A stretch of DNA of 6,784 nt. Source: a bacterium (lineage in GTDB: Bacteria; Bacteroidota; Ignavibacteria; Kapaibacteriales; UBA961). The first letter of the stretch is position 1. Each line of letters opens with the position of its first letter. A program made the position numbers and the translations under genes. The DNA is taken from positions 1 through 6,784 of the forward strand of contig JALHLL010000191.1 in NCBI GenBank assembly GCA_022844575.1, given 5' to 3'. The notes under the pieces were generated by a model. It saw only the letters and a program-made list of their open reading frames with translations. It had not been told where the DNA came from and made no database searches. Shown one piece after another: positions 1 to 5,370 of the stretch.

Positions 1-222
1 TGGGCCTAATCCGGGTCCCTGCCCTTGAGCTAATGCAGCACGTCCGCGTAAATCGGGTAAGCCAAATGTAACTTGACCATCACCGCCGAATGTAGTACCC
101 AAAAGGGAGAACAAAGCAGAATTTTGGGCTATACTTTGTAATTGCCCATTGCAGAGAGCGTATCCGACGGGTGCAAAATTAAAACCTACCGTGACAATCT
201 GACCCATAAACGGTTCAGCCAT
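1..222 (-). CDS. Phage tail collar / microcystin-dependent (Mdp-type) protein, N-terminal part, cut by the window edge
   Basis: The minus strand from the ATG at 220-222 stays open for 74 codons to the window edge, so the 3' end is missing. The protein begins MAEPFMGQIVTVGFNFAPVG, followed by YALCNGQ, SALFSLLGTTFGGDGQ, LPDLRGR and a GQGPGLGP stretch. These match the conserved N-terminal pattern of the tail collar domain (Pfam Phage Tail Collar): pF-GqI-fgfnfAP-Gya-CnGq, then tGGDG--tF-LPDLRGR. In bacteria this family includes the microcystin-dependent proteins, often encoded as two or three tandem genes, so another copy may lie beyond the left edge. The start is supported by GAGGTG (226-231) placed 3 bases upstream of the ATG. 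The gene has its own promoter candidate and is separated from the upstream protease gene by a strong terminator, so it is a separate transcription unit. Family assignment is confident; cellular role (phage-tail-like structure or surface protein) is not determined here. Confidence 0.9.
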   Translation of the reverse strand, partial: MAEPFMGQIVTVGFNFAPVGYALCNGQLQSIAQNSALFSLLGTTFGGDGQVTFGLPDLRGRAALAQGQGPGLGP

Positions 223-257
223 AAACACCTCAATATAAAAAATTTGAAAAATAAGTT

Positions 258-286
258 ATACACTAAAACTGCTTATGATAGTGTAT
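258..286. repeat. 8-bp inverted repeat around the predicted transcription start
   Basis: ATACACTA (258-265) and TAGTGTAT (279-286) are perfect inverted repeats separated by 13 bases. They overlap the predicted transcription start of the tail-collar gene, where a repressor operator or a leader hairpin could sit. The surrounding sequence is AT-rich, so chance cannot be excluded. Confidence 0.3.
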
Positions 287-288
287 TG

Positions 289-319
289 CAAAAATATGTT
301 TCCGAACAATACAACGAAA
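289..319 (-). promoter_or_regulatory. Bacteroidota-type promoter candidate for the tail-collar gene
   Basis: On the minus strand, TTTC (316-319) is followed by 19 bases and then TATTTTTG (289-296). The Bacteroidota housekeeping promoter consensus is TTTG at -33 and TAnnTTTG at -7 with about 19 bases between them, so this differs by one base. It lies downstream of the protease terminator and would start transcription near 282, leaving a leader of about 60 bases before the ATG at 222. The stretch is AT-rich, so a chance match is possible. Confidence 0.45.
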
Positions 320-416
320 GAATATTTTTAATATGTAATACTGCTATCTTTTTGCCGAGTTGATAAGAATTGTAAGATTTTTTTTGACTTGAGTCTTCAA
401 ATGTACGCTCGAACAC

Positions 417-453
417 AAAAAAAGTTACCATTCCCAATGGAATAGTAACTTTT
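417..453 (-). terminator. Intrinsic terminator of the subtilase gene
   Basis: A 15-bp stem (arms 420-434 and 439-453) with a 4-base loop lies 36 bases after the protease stop codon. On the minus strand it runs into seven T residues (417-423). The single non-Watson-Crick position (429 against 444) is a G-U wobble in minus-strand RNA but an A-C mismatch in plus-strand RNA, which supports the minus orientation. Confidence 0.85.
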
Positions 454-488
454 AATATAATGTTTTGCTTTACTAACGAGTTTTTTTC

Positions 489-2726
489 TTATCTGATAAT
501 TGTAAACGGTTTTGTTATAATGCCTCTTTTAGTTTGTACGGATGCGTAATAAAGTCCTGAAGAAAACCCGGTAATCGGCACTGTAAGTTTCGATACTATG
601 TTTTCGGACTTAGTATAAATAAGAGTACCTGTAATATCTGATATCGAAACGAAAAGAATGTTCTCGGCAGTGTTCATATCAATCGTTATAACATCATTTG
701 CAGGATTTGGATGAATGAAAGACACCTGATTATCAAACTCATTCTCAACCGATGAAATTAATGTATTTAACGCAAAAAAGTAAGCATCCACTTTGCCATA
801 ACCCCAAGTATTATTCGGCAAATCATCTCCGGTTCTTTCATCCTTGCGCGACCATTCTTTTATTAAATTTTCCACTTCTTCAAAAGAAAGATTCGGTTTA
901 GCTTGCAAAAGCAAAGCAATTACACCCGTAACATGGGGTGTAGCCATACTCGTACCCGATATTCCGTAATATTTTCCATCAGGTGATATAATATTCTGTT
1001 TATCATCCTGATTCATATCCGATGAAGCTGCGGCAAAAATTATTTCGCCCGGAGCCGTTAGCATCGGAGCTATTCTGCCGTCGCGAGTAGGTCCCCTGCT
1101 GCTGAAACCTGAAATTACACCTAATGTTAAATTGTTACCGCTTTGTGAACCGCTTTTGCTATTCCATTCATTTTTTGTTACATAGGAACCAACACTAATT
1201 ACTTTTTTCGCACTTGCGGGGGTGCCTATTGTCATTGCATTATTTCCGCCGAAGCGTCGGTAAAGCCCTTGAATTGAGGAAGACTCGGGAATAGGAATCC
1301 CTGTCCACAAATCAATATTTCCTTCAGTCTTTGTTTTAAACCTATATGTCCAGGGTTGGGCCGTAATATCGATGTTTTCATCACCATTATTCGAGATGCG
1401 AATGAGAATATTCCCATCATTATTGCCGGGACTATTCACGGTTGATGCATCAATGCTTACATAGCCCAAAGTTTTATCGTTTGCCACTACAGGTACATTT
1501 TGAATACCGTTTCCTACAGCAATACCGGCTTCGCCCAGTATTTTCAAACCGGTTTGTCCGGAGCCATATGCTCCAACATATATCGAGTCAATACTTCCGC
1601 CTGCGTACCATACATCGGCTGCTGTCATAAATATATTGGGAATATCAGGACAGAAATTCTCAAATAATTCGCAAACATTTATTGGCTGAATCATACATTC
1701 AATATTCTCATTTGCCGAATAATCTGTTCCGGCATGAATAGGATATGTACCTTCATTGCCTGCGGCGACCGTAATAAGGTTACCCGGCGTAATTAATTCG
1801 GCTAAGGCGGTTTCTAATGCCGATGTTCCATCATGCGGACCTAAAAGGGTGCCAAGACTTAAATTGACAACAGCCGGTTTGCCCAGTTCTTTCGCTTTTT
1901 CAAAAATGTATTGGCAACCGGCAATAATATCGGCATCTTCAAAAGAATCTTCAGTGGCTGAACGTGTTCCTTTTATAATGATAAGATCGGCTTTCGGTGC
2001 AATACCCACCATAGTACTGTTACCGCGACCATTACCGGCTGCCGTGCCCGCAACATGAGTACCGTGACCGTTCACATCCTTTTGCAAAATGGAATTAGGC
2101 GAATTGTCAATATCGGATTTTTTATACTCGCTACCCCAGTTAAAGTTTTTTGGGGCTGTACCGTTATTATTCGACATATCCCACAAGTACAAAATCCGTG
2201 TACCTTTATCATCGGAAAAATCGGGATGCTTAAAATCTATACCCGTATCATACACCCCGACTATTACTCCTTCGGCATTTAGTTTTTTGGGCATGGCAGT
2301 TCCGAGCTGTACTTTATCGGCACCTATTTCTTTTCTGCTTTCATCAAGAGTAGTTGTATATCTCTGTGAAATTTCTACATACCGAACATTATTCTGCTCA
2401 ATAAATTCTTTTAGATTATCAACAGGTATTCTAACTGCCATTACGGATTTTGTAGCCGAAATGATTTCTCCGCCGAATAGTTGAACTTGCGGGGATTCGA
2501 CACCGACCAATAACTGAACGTAAACAGTCGAGTTTTTTACACCGTAGGGAAACTTTACCGTCCCCGTTTTCAGCATCTGCTCAGACTTGTTATTTGCTGA
2601 TATTGTTAGAACGGGGCGCAAACGGTCGAAAGTAAGCGCATTGCACTTTGTGCGATAATACATTTCCGTTCCTGCATGAGAAACGTAAATGCTTAGTGCG
2701 AAAATCACCAAGAGTAATTTTTTCAT
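489..2726 (-). CDS. Secreted S8 (subtilisin-family) serine protease with T9SS C-terminal sorting domain
   Basis: Numbering follows the preferred 745-residue form. Residues 1-18 (MKKLLLVIFALSIYVSHA) are a clear signal peptide. Residues about 68-121 look like a subtilase propeptide. The catalytic domain carries all expected residues: Asp160 in VYDTGID, His221 in NGHGTHVAG, oxyanion-hole Asn324 in AAGNEG, and Ser593 in GTSMATPH. Asn324 and Ser593 are 269 residues apart, against 66 in subtilisin BPN', so about 200 residues are inserted there, probably an accessory beta-rich domain. The last 75 or so residues start at IHPNPANDVITI and end GLYYASVQTKRG...KPFTIIR, a typical type A Por/T9SS sorting domain. 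The enzyme should therefore cross the inner membrane by Sec and the outer membrane by T9SS. An upstream ATG at 2753 would add nine residues and starts 2 bases after the preceding lipoprotein's stop. I prefer 2726 because it begins directly at the signal peptide and has AGGA (2730-2733) just upstream. Likely cotranscribed with the lipoprotein. Substrate unknown. Confidence 0.95.
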   Translation of the reverse strand: MKKLLLVIFALSIYVSHAGTEMYYRTKCNALTFDRLRPVLTISANNKSEQMLKTGTVKFPYGVKNSTVYVQLLVGVESPQVQLFGGEIISATKSVMAVRIPVDNLKEFIEQNNVRYVEISQRYTTTLDESRKEIGADKVQLGTAMPKKLNAEGVIVGVYDTGIDFKHPDFSDDKGTRILYLWDMSNNNGTAPKNFNWGSEYKKSDIDNSPNSILQKDVNGHGTHVAGTAAGNGRGNSTMVGIAPKADLIIIKGTRSATEDSFEDADIIAGCQYIFEKAKELGKPAVVNLSLGTLLGPHDGTSALETALAELITPGNLITVAAGNEGTYPIHAGTDYSANENIECMIQPINVCELFENFCPDIPNIFMTAADVWYAGGSIDSIYVGAYGSGQTGLKILGEAGIAVGNGIQNVPVVANDKTLGYVSIDASTVNSPGNNDGNILIRISNNGDENIDITAQPWTYRFKTKTEGNIDLWTGIPIPESSSIQGLYRRFGGNNAMTIGTPASAKKVISVGSYVTKNEWNSKSGSQSGNNLTLGVISGFSSRGPTRDGRIAPMLTAPGEIIFAAASSDMNQDDKQNIISPDGKYYGISGTSMATPHVTGVIALLLQAKPNLSFEEVENLIKEWSRKDERTGDDLPNNTWGYGKVDAYFFALNTLISSVENEFDNQVSFIHPNPANDVITIDMNTAENILFVSISDITGTLIYTKSENIVSKLTVPITGFSSGLYYASVQTKRGIITKPFTIIR

Positions 2727-2755
2727 GTGTCCTGTATATTGGTTATGAAACATGG

Positions 2756-3115
2756 TTACTGGATTTCTTTTTTTTTTATAAATTCAAGATTGAATACATA
2801 TGGTTTGGATGCTACGCATTGTAATTGTTCCACGTCCCCTAAAACTGTTGCTAAGGTTAGCGATGCCGAATGTATATACACCCCACATTGTTCCAAATCA
2901 TTTTTTATTATACTACTCATTTTTTCGATTCTTATTAAAACCAAATGCGAGGTTTTAGGTGATTCAGATAATGCAATCCTTAAAGCCCTATCGGATTTTT
3001 TATGGAGCATAGTGGTTGTAGTGCAACCGCTCATCATAAAACATACATTAAAAGCTATGATAAAAAAGTACTTCACAGCAATATGCTTGACGTCTGTTTT
3101 ATATTTATATGACAT
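2756..3115 (-). CDS. Small lipoprotein resembling a stand-alone subtilase propeptide (I9-like), copy 1
   Basis: Length 119 residues. A hydrophobic segment ends at MMSGC with Cys31, a plausible lipobox, so the product is probably a lipoprotein. The mature part has the strand-helix-strand-strand-helix-strand pattern of subtilase propeptides: HLVLIRI, a helix ending LEQCGV, SLTLATV, a helix DVEQLQCVASKP, then YVFNLE. This resembles the propeptide inside the adjacent protease (VYVQLL, QLFGGEI, VMAVRI, LKEFIEQ, VRYVEIS). It is a paralogue of the lipoprotein at 3434-3802, with 34 of 80 aligned mature residues identical by hand count, including a shared KSD-ALR-ALSE block and two cysteines (QCGV and LQC). 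An internal GTG at 3074-3076 would give a shorter signal peptide starting MKYFFIIAF. The stop lies 29 bases before the preferred protease start, so an operon is likely. Fold assignment is by eye; the inhibitor or chaperone role is inference. Confidence 0.8.
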   Translation of the reverse strand: MSYKYKTDVKHIAVKYFFIIAFNVCFMMSGCTTTTMLHKKSDRALRIALSESPKTSHLVLIRIEKMSSIIKNDLEQCGVYIHSASLTLATVLGDVEQLQCVASKPYVFNLEFIKKKEIQ

Positions 3116-3119
3116 ATAA
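3105..3119. repeat. Perfect 7+1+7 palindrome over the start codon of lipoprotein copy 1
   Basis: TTATATG-A-CATATAA reads the same on both strands apart from its central base and includes the ATG of the lipoprotein gene. It could be an operator or a weak hairpin affecting translation. It is short and AT-rich, so it may be chance. Confidence 0.3.
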
Positions 3120-3141
3120 CGCGGAGAAATATAGTATTAAA

Positions 3142-3389
3142 CTATTGGTACAGCAGAATATCTTCGCCTAAACCCGGTACAATCAGTTGCTATTCAACGT
3201 TCTGTTACTATGTAACTTTTGTAATATACGAATAGGTTCGCTTATCGGGCCATCCGATAAATCGAAAGTACCGTAGTGTACGGATATGAACGTTTTTGCA
3301 TTCATATCTTGAAATCCGTGTGTTGTATGTTCCCATGTGATATGATTGGTAGACATAAACCATATTAGCCCATAAGAGAAAGAAGAGAA
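3142..3389 (-). pseudogene. Decayed 3' remnant of a second NAPE-PLD-like hydrolase gene
   Basis: Bases 3235-3363 align without gaps to 3942-4070 inside the intact-length hydrolase gene, with 17 mismatches in 129 (about 87% identity). Read in the hydrolase frame, 3183-3389 encodes WFMSTNHIT, then DMNAKTFISVHYGTFDLSD, then GPISEP. This matches the hydrolase's WFMSPNHIT and HYGTFDLSDEPISEP, including the last metal-binding His. The frame then hits TGA at 3183-3185. In another frame the tail continues as LIVPGLGEDILLYQ, stopping at 3142-3144, which resembles the hydrolase's own ending VLHIPSIAEPIIL, so a frameshift occurred near 3185-3200. Upstream, the frame is closed by TAA at 3390-3392, and recognisable homology fades within a few bases beyond it. 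About 280 N-terminal residues, with most of the active site, are gone. The remnant accounts for most of the gene-free stretch 3116-3433. I see nothing else there apart from the start-codon palindrome. Confidence 0.85.
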
Positions 3390-3433
3390 TTATTGTTTCT
3401 TTCATTGAATCGAAACATTAAAACGATACAACT

Positions 3434-3802
3434 TTATCTTATAGTATTGTTCTTCGATAATTCAAGTCCGAGCACATACGGTTTTTCAGAAATACATTGA
3501 AGTTCTTTTCCTGAACCTGACAAAGTAATAATAGTTTGAGTATGTACTATAATAGTAACACCGCAATCCCTAAAATCGTTTCTTACTTCTTCACTGAACA
3601 TTTGTACTCTTACAAGTACTGTTAACGGCTTTGAGTTTTGTTCGGACAAAGCCGATCGTAATGCAGGATCGGATTTTTGAAGCAATGTTGTCGGAGAGGA
3701 AGCGCATCCGTGCATGATGAGAACGACAATAGGTAAGAGAATGATCAAAAATAAGTTGTACACGGCATCGAAAAATGAATGTGATACACAAGGCAATGAC
3801 AC
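3434..3802 (-). CDS. Small lipoprotein resembling a stand-alone subtilase propeptide (I9-like), copy 2
   Basis: Length 122 residues from a GTG start at 3800-3802. The N-terminus has a strong hydrophobic segment (NLFLIILLPIVVLIMHGC) with probable lipid-attachment Cys33. The mature region carries KSDPALRSALSE, VLVRV, a helix with NDFRDCGV, TIITLSG, ELQCISEKPYV and LGLEL, which parallels copy 1 throughout and shares its cysteine pair. The propeptide-like layout is strand, helix, G-V turn, strand ending TLSG, helix, then PYV strand. No ATG is available in the right place and there is no Shine-Dalgarno sequence upstream of the GTG. A second GTG at codon 14, aligned with a GTG at codon 14 in copy 1, would leave a short, conventional lipoprotein signal and may be the real start. 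The gene begins 48 bases after the hydrolase stop and is likely cotranscribed with it. A role as a tethered protease inhibitor or folding factor is inferred from fold resemblance and from the neighbouring protease. Confidence 0.78.
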   Translation of the reverse strand: MSLPCVSHSFFDAVYNLFLIILLPIVVLIMHGCASSPTTLLQKSDPALRSALSEQNSKPLTVLVRVQMFSEEVRNDFRDCGVTIIVHTQTIITLSGSGKELQCISEKPYVLGLELSKNNTIR

Positions 3803-3850
3803 ACAATTTACTACTATATCACGAAATAGTTATCGTACCACCTAATGGGT

Positions 3851-4495
3851 TTATGATAGGATGATGGGTTCGGCTATTGATGGAATATGGAGAACACCGT
3901 TAACTTTACCCTCATTATACATTCTTTTAAGCATGGTTACTGGTTCGCTTATCGGTTCATCCGATAAATCGAAAGTACCGTAGTGCATGGGTATGAATGT
4001 TTTTGCATTCATATCATGAAATCCGCGTATTGCATCTTTGGGTGTGATATGATTGGGGGACATAAACCATGTCGGCGAATAAGCGCCGATTCCCATAATT
4101 GCTATATCGGGTTCGGGGAAAAGCATACCGACCTCTTTAAAGTGGGAGCCATAACCAGTATCGCCACTCATATACATTGTAAAAGAACTTGTTGTAATAA
4201 CAAATGCACCCCATAACCTTCTATTCGTATCGAATAAACCATGCCGCGACCAATGCCGCGAAGGGAGAAAGTACATGCTTATCTTTGATGTATCGGATGT
4301 GAATTGTTGATACCAACCCGCATATTCGGCTGACCAATGAGTATAATCCTTTAGCCAATTATTCATTATATCATCCATGCCCAGACCCGAAAGTAAACGA
4401 ATACCGTTATTATTTTTTACAATGGTCTGAATACTTTCTTTATTACAATGATCACGGTGGTCATGACTGATAAAAAGATAATTGATATTCTTCAA
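3851..4495 (-). CDS. NAPE-PLD-like hydrolase, C-terminal catalytic piece after the frameshift
   Basis: This 214-residue open frame carries all the metal ligands: HDHRDH at residues 11-16, His81 in LPSRHWSRHG, Asp112 in SGDTGYG and His171 in MHYGTFD. The apparent TTG start at 4495 is only ten codons before HxHxDH and lies inside the restored sequence SPDLLKNINYLFISH. An independent start here would omit the first half of the MBL fold, so I read it as the continuation of the gene beginning at 4935 rather than a separate gene. It overlaps the N-terminal piece by 4 bases. Bases 3942-4070 of this piece are the parent of the remnant at 3142-3389. Confidence 0.75.
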   Translation of the reverse strand: MKNINYLFISHDHRDHCNKESIQTIVKNNNGIRLLSGLGMDDIMNNWLKDYTHWSAEYAGWYQQFTSDTSKISMYFLPSRHWSRHGLFDTNRRLWGAFVITTSSFTMYMSGDTGYGSHFKEVGMLFPEPDIAIMGIGAYSPTWFMSPNHITPKDAIRGFHDMNAKTFIPMHYGTFDLSDEPISEPVTMLKRMYNEGKVNGVLHIPSIAEPIILS

Positions 4496-4935
4496 TAAAT
4501 CCGGTGAAAAGGGAAAAGGAGTATATCGTTTTGTAAAGGGATAGTCCCGAAAACAGGATCGGTTATTATCGTAATACCATTAAGTCGGATAAAAAAACAA
4601 GAATGTCCTAACCAAACAATACAATCATGTGTTGTATGTAAAAAGTCGAGTGAAGTATGTACGGCTGGTCGCCATATATCAAGAATTTTTTCTTGTCTCT
4701 GGCGATTCTTTGATAATTGCCATTTGAGAACTTGTGAGAATTCCGGTTCAAAAGGAAATTCGATGTTGAGAAAGCGTCCTTTTTTATCAACAGTATTACC
4801 TTTCCACAGTATTCCGCGAGAATCTTCTTTTAAAATTGTAGGTAAAGTCTGATTGGATAATACGGGATACATAATAATAGTGAAAGTGACGCAGATGAAA
4901 CATATGCCCATATTGTAAAGAAACGTATCACTCAT
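4492..4935 (-). CDS. NAPE-PLD-like hydrolase, N-terminal piece ahead of the frameshift
   Basis: This is the 147-residue open frame from the ATG at 4933-4935. It holds the signal or anchor segment, the conserved WQLSKNRQR and ILDIWRP region, and the first beta strands up to ITDPVF (residues 124-129). After the frameshift near 4550 the remaining 18 residues (GTIPLQND... to HRIY) have no family resemblance. Taken alone it lacks every metal-binding histidine and cannot be an active enzyme. No convincing Shine-Dalgarno sequence precedes the ATG; a second ATG at codon 9 (MGICFICV) is an alternative start that gives a tighter signal peptide. Confidence 0.7.
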   Translation of the reverse strand: MSDTFLYNMGICFICVTFTIIMYPVLSNQTLPTILKEDSRGILWKGNTVDKKGRFLNIEFPFEPEFSQVLKWQLSKNRQRQEKILDIWRPAVHTSLDFLHTTHDCIVWLGHSCFFIRLNGITIITDPVFGTIPLQNDILLFPFHRIY

Positions 4936-4974
4936 GTTTCATATTGTCGGTAGGGCTTAAAAAAGTAAACACAG

Positions 4975-5011
4975 AAAAGGCAAGTATTCCATTAGTAAAT
5001 ACTTGCCTTTT
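4975..5011. terminator. Bidirectional-looking hairpin terminator after the sulfur genes
   Basis: A perfect 14-bp inverted repeat (4975-4988 and 4998-5011) encloses a 9-base loop. On the minus strand the stem ends in TTTT followed by CTGTG; on the plus strand it ends in five T residues. It starts 22 bases after the small rhodanese stop and so ends the sulfur unit on the minus strand. It separates that unit from the hydrolase gene 39 bases further on. No convergent gene exists here to need the plus-strand activity. Confidence 0.8.
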
Positions 5012-5033
5012 TATAATAAAGAGCATTGTGCTG

Positions 5034-5342
5034 TTATGAGATTGCTCTTTGCAATGAATTCCACGCACCGCCATTATATGCTTCTATACCCGCTTTCTTT
5101 AAGGATGCCGTTGCTGAACCGCTTCTCATGCCCGATGCACAACAGGTAATAATGGGTTTTTTATAAGCGGCGATTTTTTTGATGTTATTTCCAATCTGAT
5201 CAACAGGAATATTAATTGAATTTTTTATATGGCCGCCATTGAACTCGGTTGCCGTTCTTACATCAATAATAATTGCGCCGTTTTGTACTAATGCCTTAAA
5301 ATCTGTTTTTGCGCCAAAAAGACTATTAAGTAACGTTAACAT
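5034..5342 (-). CDS. Single-domain rhodanese (sulfurtransferase)
   Basis: This is a 102-residue rhodanese-fold protein with no signal peptide, so it is probably cytoplasmic. It shows IIIDVRTATEFNGGHIKNSINIP, the CH2A-type strand and loop, and the active-site loop CCASGMRS, in which Cys68 is the sulfur acceptor by the CxxGxR pattern; Cys67 lies beside it. It ends in a typical GGAWNSLQ segment. It would move sulfane sulfur between low-molecular thiols or proteins, and its position 28 bases behind a CstB-like fusion points to persulfide handling. The frame is open back to 5396 (MFVLPHYY...), which would overlap the upstream gene by 26 bases. I prefer the ATG at 5340-5342 because MLTLLNSLFG is a common beginning for small rhodaneses and a purine-rich AGAAGAAAG lies upstream. 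Downstream is a strong hairpin terminator. Confidence 0.9.
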   Translation of the reverse strand: MLTLLNSLFGAKTDFKALVQNGAIIIDVRTATEFNGGHIKNSINIPVDQIGNNIKKIAAYKKPIITCCASGMRSGSATASLKKAGIEAYNGGAWNSLQRAIS

Positions 5343-5370
5343 AAATAAACTTTCTTCTTTTATAAATGAA

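Larger units (their letters stand above)
3851..4935 (-). pseudogene. NAPE-PLD-like metallo-beta-lactamase-fold hydrolase, interrupted by one frameshift
   Basis: Two adjoining open frames together encode one protein of about 361 residues, the usual size of the NAPE-hydrolysing phospholipase D-like MBL family. An N-terminal hydrophobic segment (about residues 9-26) suggests export or anchoring. ILDIWRP and IVWLGHSCFFIRLNG-ITIITDPVF are family hallmarks. Adding one T to the minus-strand T-run at 4550-4553 restores DPVFRDYPFTKRYTPFPF, running into the HxHxDH motif. In the restored protein the metal ligands are His158, His160, Asp162, His163, His228, Asp259 and His318. From memory of human NAPE-PLD (His185, His187, Asp189, His190, His253, Asp284, His343), the spacing is nearly identical: 70, 31 and 59 residues against 68, 31 and 59. 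All ligands are intact, so the break is recent, a sequencing error, or recoded. The likely reaction is hydrolysis of a phosphodiester such as a phospholipid headgroup, but the substrate is unproven. The I9-like lipoprotein gene follows after 48 bases. Confidence 0.85.

Noticed and set aside
142..363. Plus-strand open frame of 73 codons
   Set aside because: It lies largely antisense to the clear tail-collar coding sequence and its leader, and shows no domain or ribosome binding site.
1756..2484. Several plus-strand open frames inside the protease gene
   Set aside because: They are shadows of the well-supported subtilase, which carries the full catalytic set and sorting domain.
2727..3119. Plus-strand open frame of 130 codons
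   Set aside because: It is antisense to lipoprotein copy 1, which has a lipobox and a paralogue. The plus frame has no recognisable feature.
3208..3405. Minus-strand 65-codon open frame with a hydrophobic start (MKETIILFFLLWANM)
   Set aside because: It overlaps the hydrolase remnant in a different frame. The homologous reading is the other frame, so this is a by-product of the fossil.
4550..4553. Programmed frameshifting or phase variation as the explanation of the hydrolase break
   Set aside because: The run is only four bases long and I see no stimulatory hairpin or internal Shine-Dalgarno sequence. A simple deletion or sequencing error is more likely.
4936..4974. Possible promoter for the hydrolase gene (TACTTTTT on the minus strand)
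   Set aside because: It resembles the -7 box, but no TTTG-like -33 box lies at the right distance, and that position falls within the terminator hairpin.
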